NCBI GenBank assembly: GCA_029237695.1
Contig: CM055274.1
Span: forward strand, 64,849,484-64,913,483
Direction: 5' to 3'
Length of the DNA stretch: 64,000 nucleotides
Source: Conchocele bisecta
Lineage: Eukaryota; Mollusca; Bivalvia; Lucinida; Thyasiridae
Shown here one piece after another: positions 46,793-58,700 of the stretch. The position numbers and the translations under genes were made by a program. A model generated the notes under the pieces. The model had not been told where the DNA came from. It worked only from the letters and a program-made list of their open reading frames with translations, and made no database searches. Numbering within the stretch: position 1 is the stretch's first letter; the number at the start of each line of letters is the position of its first letter.

Positions 46793-47267
46793 TTAATTAT
46801 GGAAAAGAGTATATCGTTGTAACTACGTATTTTATAGTTTTGTCTATACGGAACATTGTATTGATGAAAACCAATTTAGTCCATGCAGGTGCCATGAATA
46901 TCATCACCTTCAAAAGTGCTATATAGCTCTACATGCCATTCATACAGCACATAAGCAGAGCCGTATAACCAAAATATTAGTCCCTGGTATGGGGTACCCC
47001 TGACCACGCTATAAACCTATGTAAAGTGAGCAACTCCTTATAACCACAATGCCGAGTATTTAAGTATGTTAGAAAATCTGTGTAACTATTCCAATTAAGT
47101 TATATTCTTGTGCAGCATGTCATCGAGTATGTGACATAATTTGCATATGTTACTTCACACCATGTGTGCTGGATTCTTTGATACTGAATATGTGGGTATA
47201 GACACAGCTAGTATGTTCGAACAAATGTGTATCAACTTCCAAGTAATCAATTTATGTGTGAAGTATG
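46793..47267. other. No feature recognised
   Basis: Non-coding AT-rich DNA between two elements; nothing further seen. Confidence 0.5.
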
Positions 47268-47269
47268 TA

Positions 47270-48821
47270 CAGTCGCACCTGTACTTACGGCCACCTGTAT
47301 TAAGCGTCTCCCTCCGTTAAAGCGCCATTTTATTTTCCCCCTTTCCCCCCAATGAAAAATTACTCTAAAATGCACCTGTATTAAGCGTGAATCCTGTCTA
47401 ACGCGGCCAACGGACAGGCAAAATCGTCCATTTTGCCTCGAAATCCTCGTTTTAGCGGCCATTCTCGGCAAAATATCGGAAATTCTAAAAAAAAAAGCTG
47501 GGACCAAATTCGTTCAGATAATCCCCATTTCCCACCCAGTGACCTAAATCTCGCTAATTGCAGGCCTGCCAAACTGTTTACAATACCATTTCAATTTGTT
47601 TTATGACACCCGATTGTTTGACCAAATTTTCATCACATCATTACGCGATTCACTAAAATCATGCCTACCCGCTGTGACAATAAAAGTCAAGGGTCGATAG
47701 TTTCAATAATTCCCCTAGCCAAACATTGCTTCTGGCTACTATAGTTGTCAGTTCAAAACACGTGTTATTCTCGTGGCCGAGTTATTTATACAGTACAGCC
47801 AATCGCTGGTAAGTAAAGGCAGCCCTTAGTGGCATGATTGACAGGTTACTGTGGCGAAAGACGTCGGCAATATATCTATCAGCGATTGATCATGAACCCG
47901 CTATAGTTAACTCCCTCCGAATACTCTCAACCAGACAAACAAACACATGCAAACACGCGTTTATTTCAACCAAATATGGCTAACTGTATTGTCAGAAAAC
48001 ATGAATAAGTCTGTAAATATCACGGACAATTTCGGCGATTTCGTACCTACGTAGTTTCGTCCTTTTGCAACTTTTTCCAATCGATGTTAACGTAACCCCG
48101 ATTTTTATGATAATTCAGTTTGGTATTAACTAAATATACAGAATTTATGCACATCCAAGTTCATAAATGATATTTAAGGGAATTTAAACGGATTAATTTG
48201 CATGCATCATAATGTGCAAGTTATAGCGAGCGTGGCATGGGGACTGCTGTTATAAGCCGAGCTATGCTGACCGTGGGCCGTTGCCTAACTACATACGCCA
48301 GACAAACTGGTGATTTTCGGACGAACTGGTACATCTTGTAACAACAAACACGCGATTGACCCATCAAATTATTAAACGTTCCGTTTGATAATCCATTCTA
48401 ATGTGCTTATTGTATTTATATTATCCAGTAGCGGACAGTAGTGGATTCGGGGGGGGGGGGGAGGGGGGGGGGGGGGGGGGGGGGGGGGTGGGGGGGGGGG
48501 GGGGGGGGGGCTTCAGAAATCCCGATTTTTCTTCTTCTTCTTTTTTTTTTTTTTTTTTTTTTTTTACACAAAGACGCATTTTGTGTTTGGCATTTCTAAT
48601 TGACATAGGCGCCGCTTAGATCAATGAGTATTCGAAATTAAAGTAAACACTGTATATCATGATGTACATATGAACATATGACTGTACATTAATTGTACAT
48701 ATAAATCTATATGGAACAAGTTATAAGTCGGTCCAAGATGAACCTCCATTAAGCACCCACCTGTGTTAAGCAAGCAATTTTGGACTTTCCCATGGCCGCT
48801 TGCTTAAGACAAGTTTGACTG
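47270..48821. mobile_element. TA-flanked element with CAGTC ends (1552 bp)
   Basis: The left end CAGTCGCACCTGTACTTACG and right end AAGACAAGTTTGACTG are inverted with gaps (CAGTC-x-ACyTGT-CTTA-GCGGCC). TA duplications lie at 47268-47269 and 48822-48823. Subterminal TGTATTAAGCG / TTAAGCAAGC words are present. It contains a long poly-G/poly-T tract but no transposase. Tc1/mariner-type non-autonomous element. Confidence 0.7.
48449..48567. repeat. Poly-G then poly-T low-complexity tract
   Basis: G runs broken by single A or T bases (48449-48510), then CTTC and a T run (48540-48567). Gly- and Pro-rich frames on the two strands are artefacts of this tract. Exact length is doubtful in any assembly. 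Confidence 0.9.
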
Positions 48822-48823
48822 TA

Positions 48824-49398
48824 TATACATGACTAGCAACTGTGATATAAACCATGACTAGATTCATAGAATGTTTGACACATATATTTATGATGTATTG
48901 ATATTGAATGCATGGATTAAAGCATCCACGTGAAGTTCCTATTTGACTTTTCCACTGTTCTATACTTGGCAAATCGTTTTATTTTGGTGGCCATTTTGAA
49001 AAGAAACATGCTTTCCGTGTTTATTATGTCGTTGCTAGCAAAGTCATTATTATCAATAGCCGATCATGTTGACTTGTATTTCACTTTCTTAAAGGTCTCA
49101 TTTCTTCAAAATGCTCTAAAAACAACAAAGGCGACCCTAGTAACCGATTTCCGGTTCGTTTGTATTGCTCATGATATTGAGATTTCTCATATCGCACCTT
49201 ATCTGACACCTACACAGAGCCATGCAATGAATTGGTCACCGTTTATTTACTGCGACCTACTGCCGCGAGGTGGCGCTGTAAAAATAACCGCTATGACGTA
49301 GCAGTAGAACAGCTTACCTGATTAGTGGATGAAGGTTTCTTATATAATGTCGTTTGGATTTACGGACATCATGTATTTGTTGCATAATTTCTTCGCTT
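48824..49398. other. No feature recognised
   Basis: A 123-aa frame at 48930-49301 exists, but it has no conserved motif, no upstream signal and no support from splice sites. I treat it as chance. Confidence 0.5.
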
Positions 49399-50634
49399 TT
49401 ATACGACCGTTTTTAAAAAACTGTACGTATTATGTTTTACCGCACGGGTGGGCAGGCGGCTGAAGAGAAAGCGCATAGTTCGTGTACACAACTCCTCCGA
49501 AACCGTTCAGTCGATCGATCTGAAACTATACACACGTCTTCTACACATATTGAAGATGTGCACCTTGGTGTTTATATGCCAAAAAAATATTTTTTAACAA
49601 AAATATCGCCTTTTTAACTTAGCCATTTTTTCTACATTTTTCTATACAATTCTATATACGGTACAGAGTTTGTGTACACAACTCCTCCGAAACCTTTCAG
49701 TCGATCGATCTGAAACTATGCACACGTCTTCTACACATATTGAAGATGTGCACCTTGGTGTTTTTATGGCGAAAAAATATTTTTTAACAAAAATATCACC
49801 TTTTTAACTTAGCCATTTTTTCTACATTTTTCTATACAATTCTATATACGGTACAGAGTTTGTGTACACAACTCCTCCGAAACTGTTCAGTAGATCGTTC
49901 TGAACCTATACACACGTCTTCTACACATATTGAAGATGTGCACCTTGGTGTTTTTATGCCGAACAAATATTTTTTAACAAAAAATATCACCTTTTTAACT
50001 TAGCCATTTTTTCTACATTTTTTCTATACAATTCTATATACTGTACAGAGTTTGTGTACACAACTCCTCTGAAACCGTTTCTGTCGATCGTTCTGAAATT
50101 TATACACACCATCTTCTACACATATTGAAGATGTGCACCTTGGTGTTTTATGCGGAAAAAATATTTTTTAACAAAAATATCACCTTTTTAAACTTAGGCA
50201 TTTTTTCTACATTTTTCAATACAATTCTATATACGGTACAGAGATTGTGTACACAACTCCTCCGAAACTGTTCAGTCGATCGTTCTGAAACTATACACAC
50301 GATCTTCTTACACATATTGAAGATGTGCACCTTGGTGTTTTTTATGTAAACCGAAAAAATATTTTTTAACAAAACAAAATATCACCTTTTTTTTTAACTT
50401 AGCCATTTTTTCTACATTATTGTATCCAATTCCCTATCATTTCATACTTACACTCTACTTTTCTATCTCTGCCTAAATTAGTATACATGTTTAGCACAAC
50501 GAGATGAAGAAATAATGCTATAGACTTTCACATTCTCATTAATGTTTCTTGCCTTGGTGACAGCTTCACATTTCTGCATCTTCGCTGTCTGGCCCATATT
50601 CGACGGGCGTATTTTGTGACTTACGGCGCTCTTG
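49399..50634 (+). mobile_element. ATACGACCG...CTCTTG element with ~190-bp units
   Basis: The head is TTTTATACGACCGTTTTTAA and AACTGTACGTATTATG, an eroded form of the 23063 head. Five units follow, starting with GTGTACACAACTCCTCCGAA at about 49482, 49672, 49862, 50053 and 50247 (190-194 bp), each with GAAGATGTGCACCTTGGTG and TTTTTTAACAAAAATATC. The tail is TTCGACGGGCGTATTTTGTG then ACTTACGGCGCTCTTG and T. Head and tail match 23063-24263, but the units differ. Confidence 0.8.
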
Positions 50635-51009
50635 TTGCAATATACTATGCCGTATTACATGTACCGGATGAGATATGTTTCAACTCGTTCTGGTATGCAT
50701 ACATATGACATATTACTTTACGTTAATATATACGTTAATCATTGTTTTTTCCTTCGCCTAGTTATACTTGGATTGTTTATACGTTAGTTGCAATCGTCGG
50801 CGACGACCATCTATGCGGAAGTCGGTTGTAATTCACGGTCAAACAGACAGCAAAGCCAGAATCAGAAAAAATGTGAAATTAAATGTTATGTTTCTATTTT
50901 TTTTACAAAATGCTGACATAATCTCCAACATTTCGTAAATTGATTCTGCAATGCTTTGCAGAATGTTACTTCAACATGCTTGTGCTTTGACAATTTCGAG
51001 TTGAAATAA
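50635..51009. other. No feature recognised
   Basis: Non-coding; nothing repeated within the window was noticed. Confidence 0.45.
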
Positions 51010-51330
51010 TCAGTGACACGCGTGTGTAGCTATGTTCAAACGGATGCCGCCGGAGGTCATTAATAGTTCGGCATAGCAAACAACTTATCCGATGATTTGA
51101 CCACAGGCAAATAGGGAAGTGGATCTTGGGACAGGTGTATTCTGAATTCAATGAAGCCACACCTATTCTATGCTGATTGGTTGAATCCATTTTGTTTATC
51201 TGTCCTAGTCAGTGACAGACGTGTGAAGCTACATTCAAACGGATGTCAACAATAATGCGGCAGGTGTATATTGAATCCGCGAAGCCACACCTATGCCAAG
51301 CTGATTGGTTGAGTCTAATTTGACAGACAT
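51010..51330 (+). repeat. Direct duplication of ~190 bp
   Basis: CAGTGACACGCGTGTGTAGC, TTCAAACGGATG, CAGGTGTATTCTGAATTCA, GAAGCCACACCTATTC and GCTGATTGGTTGA (51014-51185) are repeated in order at 51211-51315 with a shorter spacer. An old tandem duplication or a two-unit satellite remnant. Confidence 0.7.
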
Positions 51331-52444
51331 GGTAGAATAGATACACTGTGCACATCGGGGTGCTTTCTACAGTTCTGAAAATCCAATCTTGATGTGTTTG
51401 TTTTTACACATGGGTGAATGTTATATTGCAGGAATAAAATTGTGTAACTTGAATGTCCTCTCACTTATTTTTCCGTAAATACTGTTTTCGAATACTAAAA
51501 TATAACTAAATCACATATTTTGTTCGTTGACAGATAAAAATAATTAAAAGTATATATTCAATTTTCACATGTACAGTAAATTATTTACTATTTCTAATCT
51601 ATTTTCCTACCGACTTGTTTCAAATAAATAGAAAATGTTTGGATTTGTTGTTAAAAACTTAAGATGTTTTCCAGAAGAAAATCGTTGTTTTGCCAAAATG
51701 GGGGTTATGTCAAAGCTTGGTCCTATTTGTGGCTGTGACTGGAGAAATGGGGTTTGTGTGATTTGTGACCAGTGTAGGTCCTAATCAAATATAACACTTC
51801 TGTAGTCTAAATATGATCTAGATTGCATGTTAATGTGTTTTATTGAAGGAATGCCAAAATGTGCAGATCCTGTTCAGACGTCCTATAAGCCCCGTATTGT
51901 GTTTGGCTTATTTCACCTTCTGAGTCTCCGTGTACAGCGGATGTTGACACAATCTTCAAACAACACCCCACCCCCCGTGGCAATTAGAGCGACTCGGGTT
52001 CTAAGTAGTCTGTTGAATGTAATAATCGTATTATGCATACATTTCGGAAGTACTACTGATACGTCATATACCCATGTGACCGCAAAGGGACATAACTGTG
52101 GTAAGCGAAACAAGGGGAAGTTAGTCATGCAGTGACGGCTGGAAAAACTGGCTGTCCGGACTATGAAATCCGTAAAAGAACGGCACATACTGGTTGGATT
52201 ACTGTAAAATTTGTTTTATTTGATATATAAATGATGAATACATAAGCGTATTGTGAAAACAGAAGCTTGTTATATCTCCTTTAATCAAAGATATGGATGT
52301 GTGCACCGACATTACTTATTGTAGCCTGTATTTATAAGAAAAAAATTAAATGCAGTTTGGCGGCCATTTTGAAATTTAAATATGGTAAAGTATAAAAAAC
52401 GGCATCACTACATTTCTTATTCGATACTTTGAACTGCACTATGT
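51331..52444. other. Intron-like DNA
   Basis: TTGTGGCTGTGACTGGAGAA with ATGGGGTTTGTG (near 51727) is one end of the MITE found whole at 55310-55511. Nothing else was recognised; the frames at 51827-52188 are chance. Confidence 0.5.
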
Positions 52445-52630
52445 ACCTGGCTCCAGGTCCGGTTATTCTAATTTCAGGGCTGAATATATTTTTTCTCGAT
52501 GTAAATATTCCGTTCTTATTTTGGGATTTTCCCCCCAATGCAGCAGGTTAAAACGTGATCAAACCCGTTTGCCCGGCCTTACTTGACCTTATCTGTTGCT
52601 AGGCCGTTAAACACAAATAAACAAACAAAA
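52445..52630 (+). repeat. LINE/SINE-like repeat, 3' part with CAAA tail
   Basis: GGTTATTCTAATTTCAGGGC, CCCCAATGCAGCAGG, TTGCCCGGCCTTAC and GCCGTTAAACACAAATAAAC followed by AAACAAAA. It is a 5'-truncated copy of the 24264-24688 repeat, as expected for retrotransposed sequence. Confidence 0.75.
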
Positions 52631-52854
52631 CAACTATAGGTATATATACATGAAATTACGCTCCTCCATGTCTTACATACCAGCCTATTTGAAAATGTAG
52701 CATTTTGGCGGCCATTTTGAAAATAGGACAGCTGTACATTGAAATTAAGTGTGTGTTTCTACTAATAAGATGCAGAATATATATTATTCCGATCTTCTGA
52801 GCAATTTATATGTTTATCAATTCAATAAGAACTGCAAATTATCATATCCATATC

Positions 52855-52990
52855 ATTCAAGCATGTGTGAAGTTCAATGACCTTGAAATGATCTTGGCCG
52901 TGGTTTAAAAAAAATGGCATGTCAAAATAAATTAACATGAGGTGCCGGATTTGTATAGGTATATGTACATTTGCCCCCGGACTATAGTAG
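52855..52990 (-). repeat. Old interspersed repeat, minus copy
   Basis: On the minus strand it reads GTCCGGGGGCAAATG and ATCCGGCACCTCATGTTAAT, matching 39900-39945. Degenerate and non-coding. Confidence 0.5.
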
Positions 52991-53327
52991 TTATGTCTCT
53001 GTAACATTGTACTATTTTCTTTCAAAATTCGCAAAACAAAGTTGAAACAGAACTTTCTGATTCTCCTACATAGAAATTAATCATATTTTAACAAAAGTGG
53101 GAGAATCAGGAAGACACTGAAGATGGTGCAAGTGCTACAGATAATCAAAAGAGGGATACACATATGTTTACACTACATGTAGTAACAATTAGGTACAAAT
53201 GTTGAATATGTCCTGATCTATTAGTCTTATCATTTTCGAAGCTTCATCAATAGATTCCACGTTTTCGGGTGACCTTGACCATGGTGACCTTGACCATCGT
53301 GGGTGAGACACTCACCGGCTATTGCCT

Positions 53328-53872
53328 TGCACCACGATAGTGGAGGGGGCATTTAGTGTTGGTATTGTCCGTGCGTCCTGTCCGTCCTTCCTTCCATTAA
53401 ACCGTACTAGCTACAGATCTGAGACTTGGTATGTAGCTTCCTTATGCTGATTAGATGCGCAAATTTTATTTGAATTTTTTATTTGACCCCTGGGTCATAG
53501 ATTATCTCCCCCTTTTCGACTTAGAATTTCCCAATTTTGGCTTGTAACTTGCAAAACTGTTAAACCGTAATAGCTACACACATGAAACTTGGTATGTAGC
53601 TTCCTTATGATGTGTAGGTGTGTAAAGTTTATTTTGATTTATTATTCGACCCCAGTGTCATGGATTATCTCTCCCCTTTTGACTTAGAATTTCACCATTT
53701 TGCCTTGTAACTTGTAAAACTTGTAAACCGTAATAGTTGGAGGCTTGCATGATGCTTGGTATGTAGCTTCTTTATGGTGTGTAGATGCAGAAAGTGAATT
53801 TCTAATTTTGTTATGACACTCAGCCATGCATTATCTTCCTCTTTGCCTCGTTTACTATCAAAGCGATATTTT
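53328..53872 (+). mobile_element. Element with the 11330-type head and tail but a different core
   Basis: The head CACCACGATAGTGGAGGGGG, CATTTAGTGTT and GTCCGTCC-like tract equal the element at 11330. The core is three ~170-bp units of other sequence (AAACCGTAATAGCTACA, ACTTGGTATGTAGCTTCC, GATTATCTCCCCCTTTT). The tail start TGCCTCGTTTACTATCAAAG then CGATAT again matches 11330-12187 (CCTCATTTATTATCAAAGCG), but the terminal hairpin is missing or eroded. Confidence 0.7.
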
Positions 53873-54092
53873 ATGATTGGTTCGCTTAGTGTTTATGAAA
53901 AATTATGTGTGAAATATAAGAAAATGTTTACCGGTATTAAGCCATGTGGGATGAGAATGGCCATTCTCATTATTCCTAATTTTCAGTGAGTCTCTTCTTT
54001 TCTTCTTGACTCTATTTTACCATATAACTCGCTATTTTGTCAAATAGTAATTTGGTAAGTGATAATTAGTCATCAATTCTACTATATTTCAG

Positions 54093-54169
54093 TGAGAGCC
54101 AGCAGTACATGTACAAGGATGCGATGTTTATATCTCCTCACAAGTTTGTGGGCGGGGTACAGACACCAG
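54093..54169 (+). CDS. Exon of a class V PLP-dependent aminotransferase-like gene (PLP-lysine exon)
   Basis: A 77-bp exon between acceptor ACTATATTTCAG and donor CCAG|GTAATG. Its first base completes the codon left open at 27012 (AG+T, Ser); it then reads ESQQYMYKDAMFISPHKFVG and GVQTP, leaving one G that would start a Gly codon in the next exon. The SPHKF motif followed by GG-TPG is the cofactor site of this aminotransferase family, and the Lys of SPHKF is the expected Schiff-base residue. Phase, order and motif all agree with 26828-27012 belonging to the same gene. The intron between them is 27,080 bp. The C-terminal exons were not found before 64000. A frame in another phase across this exon (54059-54268) is a shadow. 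Confidence 0.88.
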
Positions 54170-54253
54170 GTAATGGCAGGGATATATACGACAAACCTCA
54201 CTGACAACCGGCAACACGGTGTGTCTCTTTTGGAGAAGTTCACTGCAAGTTAT

Positions 54254-54335
54254 CTTTCACACTCATAACACATGTTTCACACTCATAACACACATGTTTC
54301 ACACTCATAACACACATGTTTCACACTCATGCACA
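54254..54335 (+). repeat. 25-bp tandem repeat (TTTCACACTCATAACACACA)
   Basis: Four units of about 23-25 bp just downstream of the exon, inside the next intron. Low functional expectation. Confidence 0.85.
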
Positions 54336-54399
54336 TCACAGATACATGTAGATGCATTAATCCTTACAACAATGCTGAATAAAATTTTGTCGTTTTTTT

Positions 54400-54511
54400 G
54401 GGGGTTTTGTTTGTTTTCTATTTTTCTCATCAAAAACATGATTTGACAGAATTTTGGGGGTTTTGTTTGTTTTCTATTTTTCTCATCAAAAACATGATTT
54501 GACAGAATTTT
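54400..54511 (+). repeat. Exact 56-bp tandem duplication
   Basis: 54400-54455 and 54456-54511 are identical (GGGGGTTTTGTTTG ... GATTTGACAGAATTTT). Absence of differences indicates a very recent event or an assembly artefact. Confidence 0.9.
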
Positions 54512-55309
54512 AGAATCATGTCCAGTGGAAATGATTCTTAAGTGTTCAAACCATGTTTTATTAAGAAAGAATACAAAATAAAAAACAAGAGCAGACAACA
54601 ATTTTTGTTTACTGCTTTCTAAGTGTTAAAGTGAAACATGCCCATATAGGCCAAGAGCAGTACGTTAAATACTGCCAAAGATCGGAAAAAAATTAAACAA
54701 AGCTGATTTTTCACCATAGGTCCAGGATATCATGAGAATTAACATATCAAAACTCCCCATGAATCCGAGTTGAGCTTTCTTCAAAATTCAAGATAGCTGC
54801 CCAGATGGCCGCCAAAAATGGTTAAATCTCTTAATGCGCTCCAAATGAGCTACAAATGAGCCAAATGTTTACAAAAAAGAGCATATCACGGCACAACATA
54901 CATTTTAAAACATATTAATATGTTTCTACCATTCAACATGATTACATGATTCAAAATGGCCGCCATAGATTTAAAATAAGAAAAATATGTCCAAATTGAC
55001 TCTTTTTTTAAAAGAAATAACTTCATCTAATCGTTTCGTTACAAGGACTATGTCTTCTTCCATTTTGGTGTACCTTGTATAACTGTATTCAGAATACACA
55101 ATGAATAATCTATCCGACATAAGTTTCTTATTCTGAATGGTGAATACTAATGCAAGGCATTTCATATGCTCCGCTCACGGATCGTATTTCTGATCATCCA
55201 TTAACAGTTACATGCACTATAATAACTCAAAAATGTAGTCTAGTCTAGTTTCCCATCTATTTTAATAATTTATAAATAGATCTACGTATCATAACATAGT
55301 ATAAATAAT
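54512..55309. other. Intron-like DNA, no feature recognised
   Basis: Two ATGGCCGCC words (54805, 54957) and AT-rich sequence. There is no coding evidence. Confidence 0.5.
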
Positions 55310-55511
55310 TGTGGCTGTGAGAAATGGGGCTTATGGGATTTTTTAAATGGTGCTTATGGGATTTGTTTCCATCCTAGCTCCTGGTCCGCTAGAATTGTTT
55401 GTTAGAAGCATGATGGATGTTTCACTGACTGAATGGCGAACAGTGTAGTTCCTGATCAGACTGTGCTGGTCGCATAGCTCATAAGCCCCATTTCTCCAGT
55501 CACGGCCACAT
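55310..55511. mobile_element. TGTGGCTGTGA...MITE (202 bp)
   Basis: The left end TGTGGCTGTGAGAAATGGGG and CTTATGGG and the right end CATAAGCCCCATTTCTCCAG and TCACGGCCACA are inverted; the left arm lacks a CTGGA present in the right arm. A related end is at 51727. Confidence 0.7.
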
Positions 55512-55742
55512 ATAATGAGACAGTGTCACGGTGACGTCAAAATAGTGACGTTATGAGTTAATATCGCTGACGCTGGTTAGTTGAGAACGTTTAACAACGC
55601 TATGCTTTGAATAGCATCACTGATTGTGAATACGATTTCGTTGACGCTGTCAGTTTTGATATTATTGAAACCTATAAAGTTGATATATATCAATCTATCT
55701 ACCCGCTTTCATCTAGATATAAGCAACCATTTAAGCAAAATA

Positions 55743-58700
55743 ATGGATGTGTCGTGTGTTATTTATAAAGAGGTATTATCCTCTGCAAAGACGCAAACAG
55801 TTGGCGAAAAGGGTCACGTCTCGTTGATTTCTTCCAGCATGATTCGCAGTGATGAATTGCAGACAGTTCTACAAACACGAACATCACCTTTTGAAGTGCA
55901 TGTGAATTTCTTTAAAGAATACACTTGCAAAACATCCCTCAACTCCCATTTAAAGCGGACATTTGAACCCTCTGCAGATAATGGTGATGACAACAGAGAG
56001 GGAGTTTCAACATCGCTGCGCTCTAAATCAGACGAATTTGATTTTGAGACAGATTGTTTATTCTGTGGCAAGACGTTGCATGATTCTAAACTTCCGAAAT
56101 CTCGTCGACGAGAGTCTAGCGATGTTGAGACCATTGAGTATTTGCCGGAACTGATTTCATGTGCTGAGAAGAGACATGATTCTTGGGGCGAGCAAGTGTT
56201 GCTGCGTATTCGATCTGTTAGTGACTTAGTTGCCCCAGAGGGCAAGTACTATCGTGGATGTTCGACACAGTTTAGGGGACGACAAACCTGATGCTGAAAG
56301 AGGCAGACCATGTGACATGTTGAAAGAGGAATCGTTTCAAAAGTTGTGTCTGCATCTTGATGAGGATGATGAATGTCGGTATTCCCTGTCAGAACTTTCA
56401 GATATTCACGAAAGCTACATGGAGGGGGCCGAAGGATATTCAGTGAAGTATCTTAGGCAGAAACTACAAGCACACTATGGAGATCAAATGATTATAACGA
56501 GCATACCAGGCATATCAAACATTGTAACCTTCCGTGACAAAGGACACAAAGTACTTCGTGACAATTGGGTAGCTGAACAAAAAGCCAATGTTTTAACAGA
56601 GAAAAACCGAATCATAGACATGGCTGCCTCTATCATAAGAGATAATATCAGGACACATGCATACAATTGCGCAGAATATCCCACAATGGAATCGAGGAAC
56701 GATGGAAATTCACTAGTTCCTGAGAGCATTTCTCGTTTTCTGCACAAGATTATAAAGTCAACGGCATTGAAAGAAAGTAAGTCTATAGAAAGACGATGTA
56801 CAGCGATATCGCATTCAATAATAGCTGCGTGTAGGCCAAAGTCATTTGTATCCCCAATACTCTTAGCAGTCGCAGTGTACATACACAGAAAGTATGCATC
56901 TCGTGAGCTAATTGACATCTTAAGTAGCATGTGCTTTGCTGATGATTACAAGGAAATTCAGAGACTGAATTACGCATTTCTCTCTAAGGATGAGCCATCC
57001 TACAACTTAAACGGCTTTGAACACACAGTTTGTATTCGACAATGCTGACTTTAATGTTGCAACGCTAACAGGACATGGCACCTTTCACACAATGGGTGGA
57101 ATTGCGTGTGTCACGCCCCTAGGTGAAGTAGTAAAAGTAATTGGGAAGTTCGGGGATGTCCCTATAAAATCGTACAGGAAACCAACTGTTCCGGGGGTAC
57201 AGTCTGTAGTGTTCGGCCCTCTAGAAGCTCCAAAACCGGACCCACCTAGTCTAAAGTTTGCCACAAGCTTAGATTGTCTGTGGATGGCCAGCTTGTCCAT
57301 GAATGTCTCACCATGTCCATTTTGGAGTGGATTCATGCAGCTGGCAGTAACAGGCGAGAATCACATGAAGACTAGAATACAAAATTCTTCCATTCATCAA
57401 CCTTGATCCTGGAAATGCGAGTACAATTTACAATGCACTGTCCTTTGCAAAAAAGCAGTCCGAGAAATATGGGCTTGGTACCTGTGCAGTAACTTTTGAT
57501 CAACCGCTTTATATCAAAGCGGCCGAAATAGTGTCCGCGTCTCCCGATCTTTCAAAAGTCATTGCAAGGTTGGGTGGTTTTCATCTACTTATGTCATATA
57601 TGGGATCAGTAGGATTTATTATGGCAGGCAGTGGGCTGGGGACATTATGGGGGACTGTCTATGCCCCCGAGTCTGTCGTCCATATGCTAACTGGACATGC
57701 CTATGCAAGAGCACTTCGTGCTCACCTTACAACATCAGCAGTCATAGCAGCGTTGCTGTTAGAGAAGCCCGGGTGTTTAGACAATGTTGACTTCGATCCT
57801 TTGCGTCGTTTTCACAAATCGCTTATGGAAAATGGCGATGCAACTGAAAGAGAAGAGGATGATGCATGTTTGCAGAACATTACCGAGGTAATTGCTGACG
57901 CGATGAAAGGTGCAGCAAATGAAATTCGAACAGGAACACTCTGGATCAATTACTTGGAATAGGTTTCTCTCCTTAGGTTGTTTATTCGGGCTGAGCATAC
58001 AGGAGACTGGGATCTACATTTGTATTGTGTCAGTAGAATGATCCCTTTCTTCCATGCTGCAGGTCATCTGGCCTATGCAAAGTCAGCCAGGCTATACCTG
58101 CACCAAATGACAGAACTTGACTCCAGCATGTCTGAAACAGAACGCAGATTATTCACCGATCATGGATACTTTACAATACGCAGGTCTGATCATTTTTGGA
58201 GCGGCAACTTTTCGGACCAGACCATTGAGCAGGAGCTTATGCGGCTGTTGAAGTCTGCCGGAGGGATGACCCATGGACGGGGAATCACTGAAAGCATGTT
58301 GGCAAAGTGGATCCATGCATTGCCAAGTTGCATACAGTCGTTTCTGTCAAAATGTTCCGGGTTTATACGTGTACAAAGTGTTGTGCGTTGTGTATCCGTG
58401 GAGTTTCCGTTAGTTGCGTTTCAAACCGTGTGTCGTCTACGTGTAATACGTTTTTGGCCATGTGTTGCGTTTCCCCACTCTTGTACATGCGCGAAAGTCG
58501 AACAAACCGTGTTCAACGCATTGAGTTTCAAAAGTGTGTAATCCGTGTACAACGGTTGTAAACTAATATACAACGGTTGTAAACAACACATTGAGTTTCA
58601 AAAGCGTGTAATCCGTGTACAACGGTTGTAAACGTATACAATGGTTGTAAACGTATACAACGCTAAGGTAAACCGTTTAAACGGTTTAACACTTTCTTTG

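Noticed and set aside
48401..48619. Gly-rich (+) and Pro/Lys-rich (-) frames
   Set aside because: Caused by poly-G and poly-T tracts.
48930..49301. 123-aa frame, hydrophobic N-terminus
   Set aside because: No motif, splice signal or composition shift; chance frames of this size are expected in 64 kb.
54059..54268. 69-aa frame across the third exon
   Set aside because: A shadow in another phase; the true exon phase gives SPHKF.
55626..55742. N-terminal extension of transposase copy B before ATG 55743
   Set aside because: The open stretch has no family similarity that I recognise; MDVSC... begins the recognisable Cys-containing region.
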